Source: Fodinibius sp050117475 (GTDB taxonomy: Bacteria > Bacteroidota > Rhodothermia > Balneolales > Balneolaceae). Taken from it: DNA of 17,957 nucleotides. The notes beneath the pieces were generated by a model. That model saw nothing but the letters and a program-made list of their open reading frames with translations. It did no database searches and had not been told where the DNA came from. This document shows, piece after piece, positions 1 through 7,471 of this stretch (its first letter is position 1; each line of letters starts with the position of its first letter). The position numbers and the translations under genes were made by a program. Where the stretch lies: NCBI GenBank assembly GCA_050117475.1, contig JASFMR010000078.1:1-17957 (forward strand). The letters run 5' to 3'.

Positions 1-35
1 TATTTTCCGCTAATGATGAATTTCAACAGGACCGT

Positions 36-57
36 TAAAACTCCGGATTTCAATCCG
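36..57 (-). terminator. Possible weak intrinsic terminator of the transglycosylase gene
   Basis: Positions 44-57 form a short perfect hairpin (stem CGGAT/ATCCG, four-base loop). On the minus strand it lies about 25 bases past the stop of the transglycosylase gene and is followed by GAGTTTTAA. The stem is only five pairs and the T run only four, so this is a weak candidate and could be chance. Confidence 0.25.
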
Positions 58-82
58 TCCTACAGGCCGTAAATTTATGGTA

Positions 83-901
83 TTAAGGCAATTCTTTATG
101 ATTTTCAGCAAACTCCATCCAATTTGCATAAAACTGGTCTCTTATCTTTCGATCTTCCATCAAAAGAGCTTTCTTATAGTCCCAATAACGGTTTAAGATT
201 GCGTTAACATAACGAACAGTCTCATTTCCATTACAATAACCATATCTCGAACGGCGATAATATTTTTTTTGCATTAACTGCAAGAGAGACGCAGAGACAT
301 TTTGCCACTGGTTAGGATCCATATTAGCATCTATGGTCAACCGACGGGCATCACCTATATGTCCCACACCCGCGTTATAGGTAGCCAAAGCAAATGACCA
401 TTGATTGACGGGATCCATATAGGCATAAAATTTCAAATATTTCTTAAGTTTACGAACCCCCTCCCTGAGATTTATTTCCGGCTCATAAAGCAAATCGATA
501 TCCGATATTTGTGAATAACGAGGTAAAATCTGCATCAATCCCACAGCACCGGCCCAGCTCTTGGCCAATGGATCGAAATTCGACTCCTGGGCTACAATTG
601 CCGTTAACATTACCCAGTCAAAGTTCTCTGAATATGCCACCGTTTTAATAATGTCATGATAAGGAGACCTCATATCAGACTTAAGGGGAGGCAGTTCGGG
701 GCGGTAAGGGAAATATGCCGTTGGCAAAGTAGTTTCTTCTTCGTTAATCTTAGGATCGTGTACTACTCGTGGCAACACTGCATCTTTATTTGGTGCGCTG
801 AGATCGACTGAAGTCACAAATAAAATTATGGCTAGCGTCAATTCTATGGTACGCCCCTTTCCGGTACGTGCTTTTATAAAATTTCTCCCGATGTGTTTCA
901 T
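83..901 (-). CDS. Membrane-anchored lytic transglycosylase, SLT (goose-lysozyme-like) domain
   Basis: Predicted murein lytic transglycosylase that would cleave the MurNAc-GlcNAc bond of peptidoglycan from the periplasmic side. Starting at the ATG at 901 gives 272 residues: a basic N-terminus, a hydrophobic signal or anchor at about 19-35 (IELTLAIILFVTSV), a proline-rich linker to about 80, then the SLT domain at 82-245. Visible family motifs are QESNFDP with the likely catalytic Glu106, GAVGLMQILP (118-127), ATYNAGVG (173-180) and the C-terminal YVNAILNRYW. The domain resembles the C-terminal part of MltF, but the substrate-binding domain of MltF is absent. The frame stays open upstream to a TTG at 1015 (310 residues). 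I prefer 901 because it puts the basic, hydrophobic segment at the N-terminus as an export signal; the ribosome site there is weak. The family assignment is secure; the physiological role (recycling, division or remodelling) is not visible. Confidence 0.88.
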   Translation of the reverse strand: MKHIGRNFIKARTGKGRTIELTLAIILFVTSVDLSAPNKDAVLPRVVHDPKINEEETTLPTAYFPYRPELPPLKSDMRSPYHDIIKTVAYSENFDWVMLTAIVAQESNFDPLAKSWAGAVGLMQILPRYSQISDIDLLYEPEINLREGVRKLKKYLKFYAYMDPVNQWSFALATYNAGVGHIGDARRLTIDANMDPNQWQNVSASLLQLMQKKYYRRSRYGYCNGNETVRYVNAILNRYWDYKKALLMEDRKIRDQFYANWMEFAENHKELP

Positions 902-1246
902 GTCAACGACCCATTTACCCTTTGTATATTCCCCTCTTTTGACGAAACACCAGATTGTGCCATTAACAGTGTTAGGAAATGCAATTATCGTGCCCTTTGA
1001 TTCCTTGAGAATCAAATAGCCGAATTTCAGGCCGTAATCCTAGAAACAGCAAAATTCTTGATTTTAAGTATGATTACATAGGTAACAAAAATATCAGAAA
1101 GGCCGGTGTGGCGAGAAGAATTTACACACTCCGGTTACTCTTGCTCTTTAAAAGCTATTAACTGACTTTTTAGCAGTAAGTCCGGAAATAATTCAGGATG
1201 ATACCGTTTGAAAAGCGCCCTTTAAAAAAAATCCTCGGAGGATGCT
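902..1246. other. Divergent intergenic region, no gene recognised
   Basis: This stretch separates the minus-strand transglycosylase from the plus-strand TMEM175-like gene and must hold both promoters. Part of it (902-1015) is an open extension of the transglycosylase frame from a TTG. An imperfect hairpin lies at 1103-1134: CCGG...CCGG arms with an inner GTG/CAC and a T-T mismatch, loop about 14 bases. It lacks a T run. I see no convincing promoter hexamers and no RNA gene. Confidence 0.5.
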
Positions 1247-1834
1247 ATGAAAAAGAACAGACTTGAAGCCTTCAGTGATGGAGTTATAGCCATACTTATC
1301 ACAATTATGGTACTGGAACTAAAAGTGCCCCATGGTGACAGTATTATTGCATTATTACCCCTTTTCCCGGTCTTTCTAAGTTATATTCTCAGCTTCATCT
1401 ACCTCGGTATCTATTGGAATAATCATCACCACATGTTGCATACCTGTAACAAGGTAACCGGACCAATCCTCTGGGCGAACCTACATCTTTTATTCTGGCT
1501 TTCGCTGATCCCCTTTGTCACCGGCTGGATGGGCGAAAATCATTTTTCCCCTGTAACGGCAGCAGGCTATGGAATCATTTTATTAATGGCCGCGATAGCG
1601 TATTTTATATTACAGCAATTAATTATCGTATCTCAGCAACCCGATTCGCTCCTCAAAAAAGCCATCGGCCGTGACTGGAAAGGGAAAATATCGCCCCTTC
1701 TGTATGCATTTGCCATTCCCCTGACATTCTGGTGGCACCGGCTTTCAATTGGGATTTACATTCTGGTAGCACTCATCTGGCTGATCCCTGATCGAAGGAT
1801 CGAACGAACGCTGGAAAATCTAAATTCAGCCTAA
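1247..1834 (+). CDS. TMEM175-family (DUF1211) six-helix membrane protein, putative potassium channel
   Basis: 195-residue integral membrane protein of the TMEM175/DUF1211 family, whose characterised bacterial members are tetrameric potassium-selective channels. The family hallmark R-x(3)-FSDG-x(2)-AI is present at the N-terminus (Arg5, Phe9-Ser10-Asp11). Hydrophobic segments lie at about 8-27, 35-58, 72-93, 104-128, 148-162 and 165-181, the six-helix layout of bacterial members. The YWNNHHHMLH stretch (56-65) after the second helix is also typical. The start is well supported: a GGAGGA ribosome site lies six to seven bases before the ATG. The next gene begins 37 bases downstream on the same strand, so co-transcription is possible, but the two products have no obvious shared job. 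Channel activity and ion selectivity are inferred from the family only. Confidence 0.87.
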   Translation: MKKNRLEAFSDGVIAILITIMVLELKVPHGDSIIALLPLFPVFLSYILSFIYLGIYWNNHHHMLHTCNKVTGPILWANLHLLFWLSLIPFVTGWMGENHFSPVTAAGYGIILLMAAIAYFILQQLIIVSQQPDSLLKKAIGRDWKGKISPLLYAFAIPLTFWWHRLSIGIYILVALIWLIPDRRIERTLENLNSA

Positions 1835-1871
1835 ATCAAACTTAGAATTAATTTTTGCCCAATAAATCGCT

Positions 1872-2540
1872 ATGAAAAAAACAACACTATTATCCTGGAG
1901 TAGCGGCAAAGACTGCGCCTGGGCACTTTATAAACTTCGTTTGGATCCCAAAATCGATTTAAAAGGCCTTTTCTGTACGATTAATAAAACGACACAGAGA
2001 ATTTCAATGCACGGGGTGAGCGTTTCTATGCTTAAGCAACAAGCGAAATGTATTGGGCTGCCTTTGAAGATTATAGAAATACCCTCTCCCTGCAGTGATG
2101 ATGAGTATGCCCAAATCATGAATGAATTTGTCGAAGAAGTCTCCAATTCCAATATCGACCATTTTGCTTTTGGGGATCTATACCTGGAGGATGTACGAGA
2201 CTACAGAGAAAAAAAGCTTCATGAAACTGGGATAAGTCCCCTTTTTCCACTCTGGGGTGAATCTACCGGGGAACTTGCCAGCGCAATGCTTGAACACAAT
2301 CTTCAGGCGGTCATAACCACCGTTGATCAAGAACAGATTTCCGAGGATTTCATTGGCCGGCGATTTAACACTGATTTCTTATCCGATCTCCCGAAAACAG
2401 CCGACCCCTGTGGCGAAAATGGAGAATTTCATAGCTTCGTTTACAATGGACCAATGTTTCAAGAACCTGTCGAAATTACCCTGGGAAATAAAATTGAATA
2501 TGGGAGTCAATCTTTTATAGAAGTTTACCAAAAACATTAA
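1872..2540 (+). CDS. PP-loop ATP pyrophosphatase, diphthine-ammonia ligase (Dph6)-like
   Basis: 222-residue member of the MJ0570/Dph6-related family of adenine-nucleotide alpha hydrolases. The PP-loop that binds ATP is at the N-terminus as WSSGKDCAWAL (9-19), a variant of the canonical SGGKDS. The middle carries FGDLYLEDVRDYRE, and the family signature DPCGENGEFHSFVYNGPMF sits at 178-196. Archaeal and eukaryotic Dph6 enzymes amidate diphthine on elongation factor 2 using ATP and ammonia. Bacteria do not make diphthamide, so the substrate here must differ and is unknown; an ATP-driven amidation or related adenylation is the inference. Length and motif order indicate an intact single-domain protein. 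No clear ribosome site precedes the ATG, which may point to coupling with the upstream gene 37 bases away. The family call is solid and the function open. Confidence 0.85.
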   Translation: MKKTTLLSWSSGKDCAWALYKLRLDPKIDLKGLFCTINKTTQRISMHGVSVSMLKQQAKCIGLPLKIIEIPSPCSDDEYAQIMNEFVEEVSNSNIDHFAFGDLYLEDVRDYREKKLHETGISPLFPLWGESTGELASAMLEHNLQAVITTVDQEQISEDFIGRRFNTDFLSDLPKTADPCGENGEFHSFVYNGPMFQEPVEITLGNKIEYGSQSFIEVYQKH

Positions 2541-2655
2541 ATTGCTAGCATAAGTTATTGATAATGTTTTGTTTGCATATATTTTATATCACCTATTAAT
2601 AGAATTTAAAACATGGCATTTGCATACGTAACATTTAAAAAATAAGAGAGGCTCT

Positions 2656-3120
2656 ATGGCACTACAAATATTAAGTTCAGCTTTTAAAAATGGGGAGACG
2701 ATACCTGTTAAGTACAGTTGTGATGGGGAAAATGTGTCTCCTCCCTTGGAATGGTCGGAGGTACCGGATGGCACAAAGTCCTTTGCCCTGATCGTGGATG
2801 ATCCCGATGCCCCTGCTAAAACGTGGGTACACTGGGTGCTTTATAATATTCCTGCCAATCAGCGAAAACAGGATGAAAATATTTCGGATGACAAACAATT
2901 TGTGACAGGCGCTATGCACGGGGTCAACGATTATCAAAAACACGGCTACCGCGGACCTTGTCCACCCGGCGGGACTCATCGTTATTATTTTAAGCTTTAT
3001 GCCCTGGATTCTGTTTTGAACCTTACGCCCAGCATAACCAAACATCAGCTGATCGACGGTATGAAAGGACACATTATCGAACAGGCGGAGTTAATGGGCA
3101 AATATACCCGCCAAAGATAA
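2656..3120 (+). CDS. YbhB/YbcL-family phosphatidylethanolamine-binding (PEBP) protein
   Basis: 154-residue bacterial PEBP, the fold shared with Raf kinase inhibitor protein. The anion-binding pocket motifs are all present: DDPDAP (48-53), WVHWVLYNIP (57-66) and the long block GYRGPCPPGGTHRYYFKLYAL (97-117). No signal peptide is seen, so it is likely cytoplasmic like E. coli YbhB. The biological role of bacterial YbhB/YbcL proteins is poorly defined; the name Raf kinase inhibitor describes the fold, not the job. An AGAGAGG ribosome site sits five bases or so before the ATG. The 115-base gap upstream is A/T-rich and may hold its own promoter. The gene converges on the exporter operon downstream. 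Confidence 0.9.
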   Translation: MALQILSSAFKNGETIPVKYSCDGENVSPPLEWSEVPDGTKSFALIVDDPDAPAKTWVHWVLYNIPANQRKQDENISDDKQFVTGAMHGVNDYQKHGYRGPCPPGGTHRYYFKLYALDSVLNLTPSITKHQLIDGMKGHIIEQAELMGKYTRQR

Positions 3121-3247
3121 ATTTACAAGCATTGATGCCGAGAATCCCCGAATTCGGTATCCTTTGCGGACAGGATGACAAGGAGGGCTGTTTGGGAGAA
3201 GCCATGGCCAGTGACTTGGCATAGCATGAACCACGGATTATCCTGGA

Positions 3248-4462
3248 TTATTCATAACGTAAGGCTTCAATAGGATCCAACTTCGCTGCACGTCTTGCCG
3301 GGAAAAAGCCAAATATAACCCCAACAGCCCCCGAAAAGAGAAAAGCGATCACAATGATTACCGGATCTATTATAAACGGGACCCCAAGCAGCGGGGCTAC
3401 AAAGGCCGCCAGGCCCAAGCCCAGTCCGATTCCTATGATTCCTCCGAACAATGACAACATTATGGCTTCAATTAAAAACTGAAGTAACACCTCCCTTCCA
3501 AGTGCCCCTATCGCCAGCCGAATACCTATCTCCCTGGTCCGTTCAGTAACGGACACCAGCATGATATTCATAATTCCAATGCCCCCGACGAGCAGGCTGA
3601 TAGCAGCTACGGCCCCAAGAAAGGTTGTCAAAACCCCGGTAGTACTAGCAACCGTGCTGGCAATCTGAGCCATATCGTTTATCTCAAAGTCGTTTTCGGT
3701 ATCAGCCCTTAAATGGCGGCGTTGTCTCATAAGCTTAGTTACATCTTCTTGTATTTGAGGTGAAGACATCCCGCTTTGAGCAGACAGATATATAGCACCC
3801 ACGTCATTATTGCCAAGTATCCTGCGATGCAAAGCCTTGATAGGCATCAAAATGAAGTTATCCTGGTCCATCCCGAAAGTAGATTCGCCCTTGGGCTTTA
3901 ATGTGCCAACCACAGTGCAGCTTACCGATCCCAACCTGATTTTCGCCCCTAATGGATCTTGGTAGCCGAAAAGCTCTTCGACAACCGTTGCCCCAAGTAT
4001 GCATGATAGCTTTCCCGCGCTAAGCTCCCCAATGCTAAATTCCCTCCCTAAATCAATCTCCCAAGAGCGAACCGTTAAATATTTGTTATCTGTTCCCATG
4101 ATACTGGTCGACCAGTTTTCATTACCGTAAACAGCAATCGTCGGACTTGAGGCGACGGGAGTAACGGCTGCAAGCCCTGATATTTCATCTTCAATAGCTT
4201 TTGCATCTTCCAGTTCGAAAGGAGTAGCTTCTGCCCGAACGCCACTGTGCCTCCTGTGAGTTCCGGGTCGAAGGATTAGTAGATTACTACCCAAACTGGA
4301 AATCTCACTGGTAATCTGAGTGGTAGCCCCACCGCCAAGCGTTACCATACTTATAACCGCGGCAACCCCGATAACAATGCCCAGAATCGTAAGTGAGGAA
4401 CGCATCACATTACGTCCAATCTCGAACACTGCTAATCTTATCGTACTCCAGATCATCTTCAC
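3248..4462 (-). CDS. MacB-like ABC transporter permease (FtsX family)
   Basis: 404-residue inner-membrane permease of a tripartite MacAB-TolC-type exporter. The first helix is at about 20-45 (SSLTILGIVIGVAAVISMV). A large periplasmic MacB_PCD domain follows to about 270. The FtsX domain with three helices lies at about 280-395, with the diagnostic VGGIGIMNIMLVSVTERTREIGIRLAIGA block and the C-terminal FFPARRAAKLDPIEALRYE. E. coli MacB fuses ATPase and permease in one chain; here they are separate genes, as is common in other phyla. The start is GTG at 4462, sharing its G with the TAG stop of the ATPase gene (TAGTG), so translational coupling is likely. An ATG two codons in is the alternative. 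It is the last gene of the three-gene operon. Substrate unknown: candidates from the family are macrolides, lipopeptides, lipoproteins or other envelope cargo. Confidence 0.92.
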   Translation of the reverse strand: MKMIWSTIRLAVFEIGRNVMRSSLTILGIVIGVAAVISMVTLGGGATTQITSEISSLGSNLLILRPGTHRRHSGVRAEATPFELEDAKAIEDEISGLAAVTPVASSPTIAVYGNENWSTSIMGTDNKYLTVRSWEIDLGREFSIGELSAGKLSCILGATVVEELFGYQDPLGAKIRLGSVSCTVVGTLKPKGESTFGMDQDNFILMPIKALHRRILGNNDVGAIYLSAQSGMSSPQIQEDVTKLMRQRRHLRADTENDFEINDMAQIASTVASTTGVLTTFLGAVAAISLLVGGIGIMNIMLVSVTERTREIGIRLAIGALGREVLLQFLIEAIMLSLFGGIIGIGLGLGLAAFVAPLLGVPFIIDPVIIVIAFLFSGAVGVIFGFFPARRAAKLDPIEALRYE

Positions 4463-5214
4463 TATCGACCATTATATTGAATATTTACAATTCCTCCATC
4501 CAGAAAATGGATAGTCCGTTCTGCAAAAGCAGCCATATCTGCCTCGTGGGTCACCATCACGATAGTAATTCCCTGCTCCGTGTTGAGACGAGTCAGAAGT
4601 TCCATAATTTCAATGCCCGTTTTAGAATCAAGGTTACCGGTCGGCTCGTCAGCCAAAAGTAAACTTGGGTTTGTTACAATAGCCCGTGCTATCGCTACAC
4701 GCTGCTGTTCCCCGCCCGATAATTTGGCCGGTGTGTGATGTTCACGTCCTTCCAGGTTTACGGCTGCCAGTGCTTTTAAAGCCATTGCATTCCTCAGAGA
4801 CTTCTTAAATCCCCGGTATACCAATGGCATTTCAACATTCTCCAAGGCCGTAGTACGCTTTAAAAGGTTGTATCCCTGGAACACGAAGCCCAGGTAATTT
4901 CTTCGCAATAGGGCACGCTGATTACGCACAAGGTTTCCCACCTCGACATCCCTGAAGTGATAAGAGCCCGAGGTAGGTGTATCCAGGCAACCGATCATAT
5001 TTAAACAGGTGGACTTTCCGGAACCACTGGGGCCCATGATTGCAACAAATTCACCCTCATAAATTTGCAGATCTATAGCATCCAGGGCAATGACCTTGGC
5101 AGGCCCCTCCCCATATATTTTGGTAATCTTTTTGAATTCGACCAAGAGCGATCTATCCCTGCCGGTATCATCGGCGGGTTTTGTTAGGGTTACCTGTGAC
5201 TCTGTCCCTGCCAT
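4462..5214 (-). CDS. MacB/LolD-type ABC transporter ATP-binding protein
   Basis: 250-residue nucleotide-binding subunit that would power the adjacent permease. All ATPase motifs are intact: Walker A GPSGSGKST (61-69), Q-loop Gln113 in VFQGYNLL, signature LSGGEQQRVAIARA (165-178), Walker B LLLADEPTGNLD (185-196) and the switch His223 in VTHE. The sequence after Walker A (CLNMIGCLDTPTSG) is characteristic of the MacB/LolD/FtsE branch of ABC ATPases. The first 24 residues are a hydrophilic extension with no recognised domain. The ATG shares its A with the TAA stop of the adaptor gene (TAATG), and the stop overlaps the permease start by one base, so the three products are probably made in matched amounts. 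Confidence 0.94.
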   Translation of the reverse strand: MAGTESQVTLTKPADDTGRDRSLLVEFKKITKIYGEGPAKVIALDAIDLQIYEGEFVAIMGPSGSGKSTCLNMIGCLDTPTSGSYHFRDVEVGNLVRNQRALLRRNYLGFVFQGYNLLKRTTALENVEMPLVYRGFKKSLRNAMALKALAAVNLEGREHHTPAKLSGGEQQRVAIARAIVTNPSLLLADEPTGNLDSKTGIEIMELLTRLNTEQGITIVMVTHEADMAAFAERTIHFLDGGIVNIQYNGR

Positions 5215-6455
5215 TACTCCTCCCGCTTGATATTAACAAGTAATTCTTCACCCTCTTTCAAGTTTCCCGAAAGAATTTGGGTATGTTCGTCATTGGCCAA
5301 ACCTATTTTTACCGGAATGGCCGTAGGCATTTTGTTTTTCAGTACCCAGACAGTTGAACCCTCATGGTCTTTCCGGTTTTCACCGGGTGGCGTAAATCGG
5401 AGAGCACTATTGGGAACCAAAATAGCATCTTTCACGCGGTTTGTAACGATATCCGTTGTTGCTGTCATACCCGGCCTTAGCAAAATCTTATTGTTATCAA
5501 CGCTTAGGATCGCTTCATATGTCACCACTTCTGCTTCCTTCTGTGGAGCATAGTAAACTTTAGTGATTGTGGCCGGGAATGCCGTATCAGGGTAGGCATC
5601 CACCGTAAAAGTAGCTTGTTGTCCATCCTTTACCTGGCTGATGTCAGCCTCATCAATGTCGACGTGCAATTCCATTCGACCTAGATCGCCAGCCAGGGTG
5701 AAAAGAACCGGGGTCTGGAAAGAAGCAGCCACTGCCTGCCCGGGCTTTATGTTTGTTGTCAATACAACTCCATCTATCGGGGATAGAATTGAGGCTTTTC
5801 TCAACGTCGTCTCAGCCATATCCAATGCAGCTTGACTGACCACTATTTGGGATCGGGCACTTGCCACCGTTGCTTGAGCACGTGCAAGGGCAGCCTGTGC
5901 ACTTTCCAGCTCCTGAGGGGATATTAAATTTTTCCCAGCCAACTCTTCAGCTCGTCTTGTTTTGGTACGTTGCTCTTCCAAACTGGCCTGGGCCTGCGTT
6001 AACGTCGCCCTGGCAGCTTGAAGTGAAGCCCGGGACTGTGCCACTTCAGCTTCTAAACGATCGGTATCAAGTTTTGCCAATAGTTGGCCGGCCTGAACTT
6101 TGTCATTATAATCCACATAAACCGATTTTATCAGCCCCGAAATCTCGCTTCCCACCTCTACCGTATTTACGGCTTGCAAATCGCCGGTCGCCGATACGAT
6201 TACTGTCAACTCTCCACGTGTTACTTTCTCCTGAATGTAATTGGGACCTGATTGGCCTCCTGTAGAAGTCCAAATCCAGATTGCCACAGCCAGGAAAGCG
6301 AGAGCTATGGCCATGAAAACTATTTTTTTAGTAGATATTCTATTGCCCTCTTCGATCCCTAACTCTTGCTTTATCTGCTCCGAAGTTTCTTTTGTTTCCG
6401 CCTGTCGGTTCTGACTAGCTTTATAGGTCGTCTCTTTTGAATCTCTAGAAGGCAT
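5214..6455 (-). CDS. MacA-like periplasmic adaptor (HlyD/RND adaptor family)
   Basis: 413-residue membrane-fusion protein that would link the inner-membrane ABC permease to an outer-membrane channel. A hydrophilic cytoplasmic N-terminus of about 43 residues precedes one transmembrane helix at 44-62. Then come a split lipoyl-like domain (98-130 and 222-250; GSEISGLIKSVYVDYNDKVQAGQLL and SPIDGVVLTTNIKPGQAV), an Ala/Gln/Glu-rich alpha-helical hairpin in between (about 132-220), a beta-barrel (about 258-340) and a membrane-proximal domain. This is the MacA order; MacA normally has a shorter N-terminus. No lipobox is seen. It is the first gene of the operon; no strong Shine-Dalgarno precedes its ATG. 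No TolC-like gene lies in the window, so the outer-membrane partner must be encoded elsewhere. Substrate is not deducible. Confidence 0.92.
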   Translation of the reverse strand: MPSRDSKETTYKASQNRQAETKETSEQIKQELGIEEGNRISTKKIVFMAIALAFLAVAIWIWTSTGGQSGPNYIQEKVTRGELTVIVSATGDLQAVNTVEVGSEISGLIKSVYVDYNDKVQAGQLLAKLDTDRLEAEVAQSRASLQAARATLTQAQASLEEQRTKTRRAEELAGKNLISPQELESAQAALARAQATVASARSQIVVSQAALDMAETTLRKASILSPIDGVVLTTNIKPGQAVAASFQTPVLFTLAGDLGRMELHVDIDEADISQVKDGQQATFTVDAYPDTAFPATITKVYYAPQKEAEVVTYEAILSVDNNKILLRPGMTATTDIVTNRVKDAILVPNSALRFTPPGENRKDHEGSTVWVLKNKMPTAIPVKIGLANDEHTQILSGNLKEGEELLVNIKREE

Positions 6456-6701
6456 TGTACAAGAAGTTAATATATTGTGGCCATTCTTTGTCTCCCCCGT
6501 AAGATCTTAACTCTTGAGGTGAAGATTAGACATATGATGGCAAAAACAACTGTAAGCTAATTCCTTACAATTTTATGGTGTATTCCAGTTGAAAACCAAT
6601 CAATCGAATAGTCTTATCTTTTTATTTGTTAGTATCAACGTACCCGTTGTTAACATATTCAGGCTATCAGTGTAATACTCATTAAAATCTTTTTTTTAAA
6701 A
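6456..6701. other. Divergent intergenic region between the exporter operon and the DUF72 gene
   Basis: A/T-rich 246-base spacer that must contain the promoters of both flanking transcripts. On the minus strand a TTGGTT/TAAAAT pair 18 bases apart (around 6575-6604) is a possible but weak sigma-70-like promoter for the adaptor gene. A small hairpin with TGTAAG/CTTACA arms and a 7-base loop lies near 6552-6570. An eight-T run at 6690-6697 lies just before the TTG start of the DUF72 gene. No gene is recognised. Confidence 0.35.
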
Positions 6702-7436
6702 TTGAATGGTGATAAACTACATATCGGTACATCCGGATGGAGCTATCAGCACTGGAAAGGCCTTTTCTATCCCGAAAACGTTAAAGAAGCCGATTGGCTT
6801 ACTTATTATTCCAGTCATTTTGACTCCGTGGAAATCAACAGCACCTTCTATCGTCTCCCTTCAGAAAAAACAGCCCAAAACTGGAAGCATTCCGTTCCTA
6901 AAAACTTTACATTTTCAGTCAAAGCAAGTCAATACATCACCCATCAAAAAAAGCTGAAAGATCCGGTACAGAGCAGTCGCAAATTCTTTGAAAGCCTAAA
7001 GCTTTTGACAGACAATTTAGGGCCCCTTTTATTTCAGTTACCGCCCAGGTGGCACAAAAATGTTGAACGGCTCAGGAATTTAATCCAGATTCTACCTGTA
7101 GAAAACCGATATGCATTTGAATTTCGTGATCTTAGCTGGTTTACAGAAGACATTATAGAGCTGTTGACAGATACCGACACGGCATTTTGTATCTATGATA
7201 TGGAAGGAAATGAAACTCCCCTTCACACCACAACCGACTTTGTTTACATCCGACTGCATGGTCCTGCCGCTAAATACCAAGGCAGCTATTCAAAAGAATT
7301 ATTGGAAAAGTGGGCAGAACGGTTTGGCGAATGGTTGGAAGAAGGCAAGGAAATCTATTGTTATTTCAACAATGACTACGAGGCGTACGCCCCGAAAAAT
7401 GCCGCCACACTCCTGCAGATGATAACTGTTTCATAA
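6702..7436 (+). CDS. DUF72 (YecE-like) TIM-barrel family protein
   Basis: 244-residue protein of the widespread DUF72/YecE family, which has a TIM-barrel-like fold and no assigned reaction. Conserved blocks are all present: HIGTSGWSYQHWKGLFYP (7-24), VEINSTFYRLPS (43-54), FSVKASQYITH (71-81), GPLLFQLPPRW (107-117), FEFRDLSWF (139-147), YIRLHGP (182-188) and the C-terminal YFNNDYEAYAPKNAATL (221-237). The frame starts at TTG (6702); the HIGTSGW motif falls at the usual distance from the N-terminus, so the TTG is a reasonable start although no ribosome site is visible. A nearby ATG at 6706 is in another frame. The gene converges on the unrecognised minus-strand gene 35 bases downstream. The family call is firm; no function is claimed. 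Confidence 0.9.
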   Translation: MNGDKLHIGTSGWSYQHWKGLFYPENVKEADWLTYYSSHFDSVEINSTFYRLPSEKTAQNWKHSVPKNFTFSVKASQYITHQKKLKDPVQSSRKFFESLKLLTDNLGPLLFQLPPRWHKNVERLRNLIQILPVENRYAFEFRDLSWFTEDIIELLTDTDTAFCIYDMEGNETPLHTTTDFVYIRLHGPAAKYQGSYSKELLEKWAERFGEWLEEGKEIYCYFNNDYEAYAPKNAATLLQMITVS

Positions 7437-7471
7437 TAGGATACTAGCACCACTCCATTCTTAAATACCTA

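Noticed and set aside
3148..3157. Perfect 10-bp palindrome CCGAATTCGG between convergent genes
   Set aside because: Without a loop or T run it is not a terminator, and a single short palindrome of this kind is expected by chance; it includes an ordinary EcoRI site.
6532..6558. Eight-codon open frame (MMAKTTVS) after a GAGGTG-like site, upstream of the DUF72 gene
   Set aside because: Too short, spacing to the ribosome site too long, and no attenuator-type hairpins with amino-acid codons follow.
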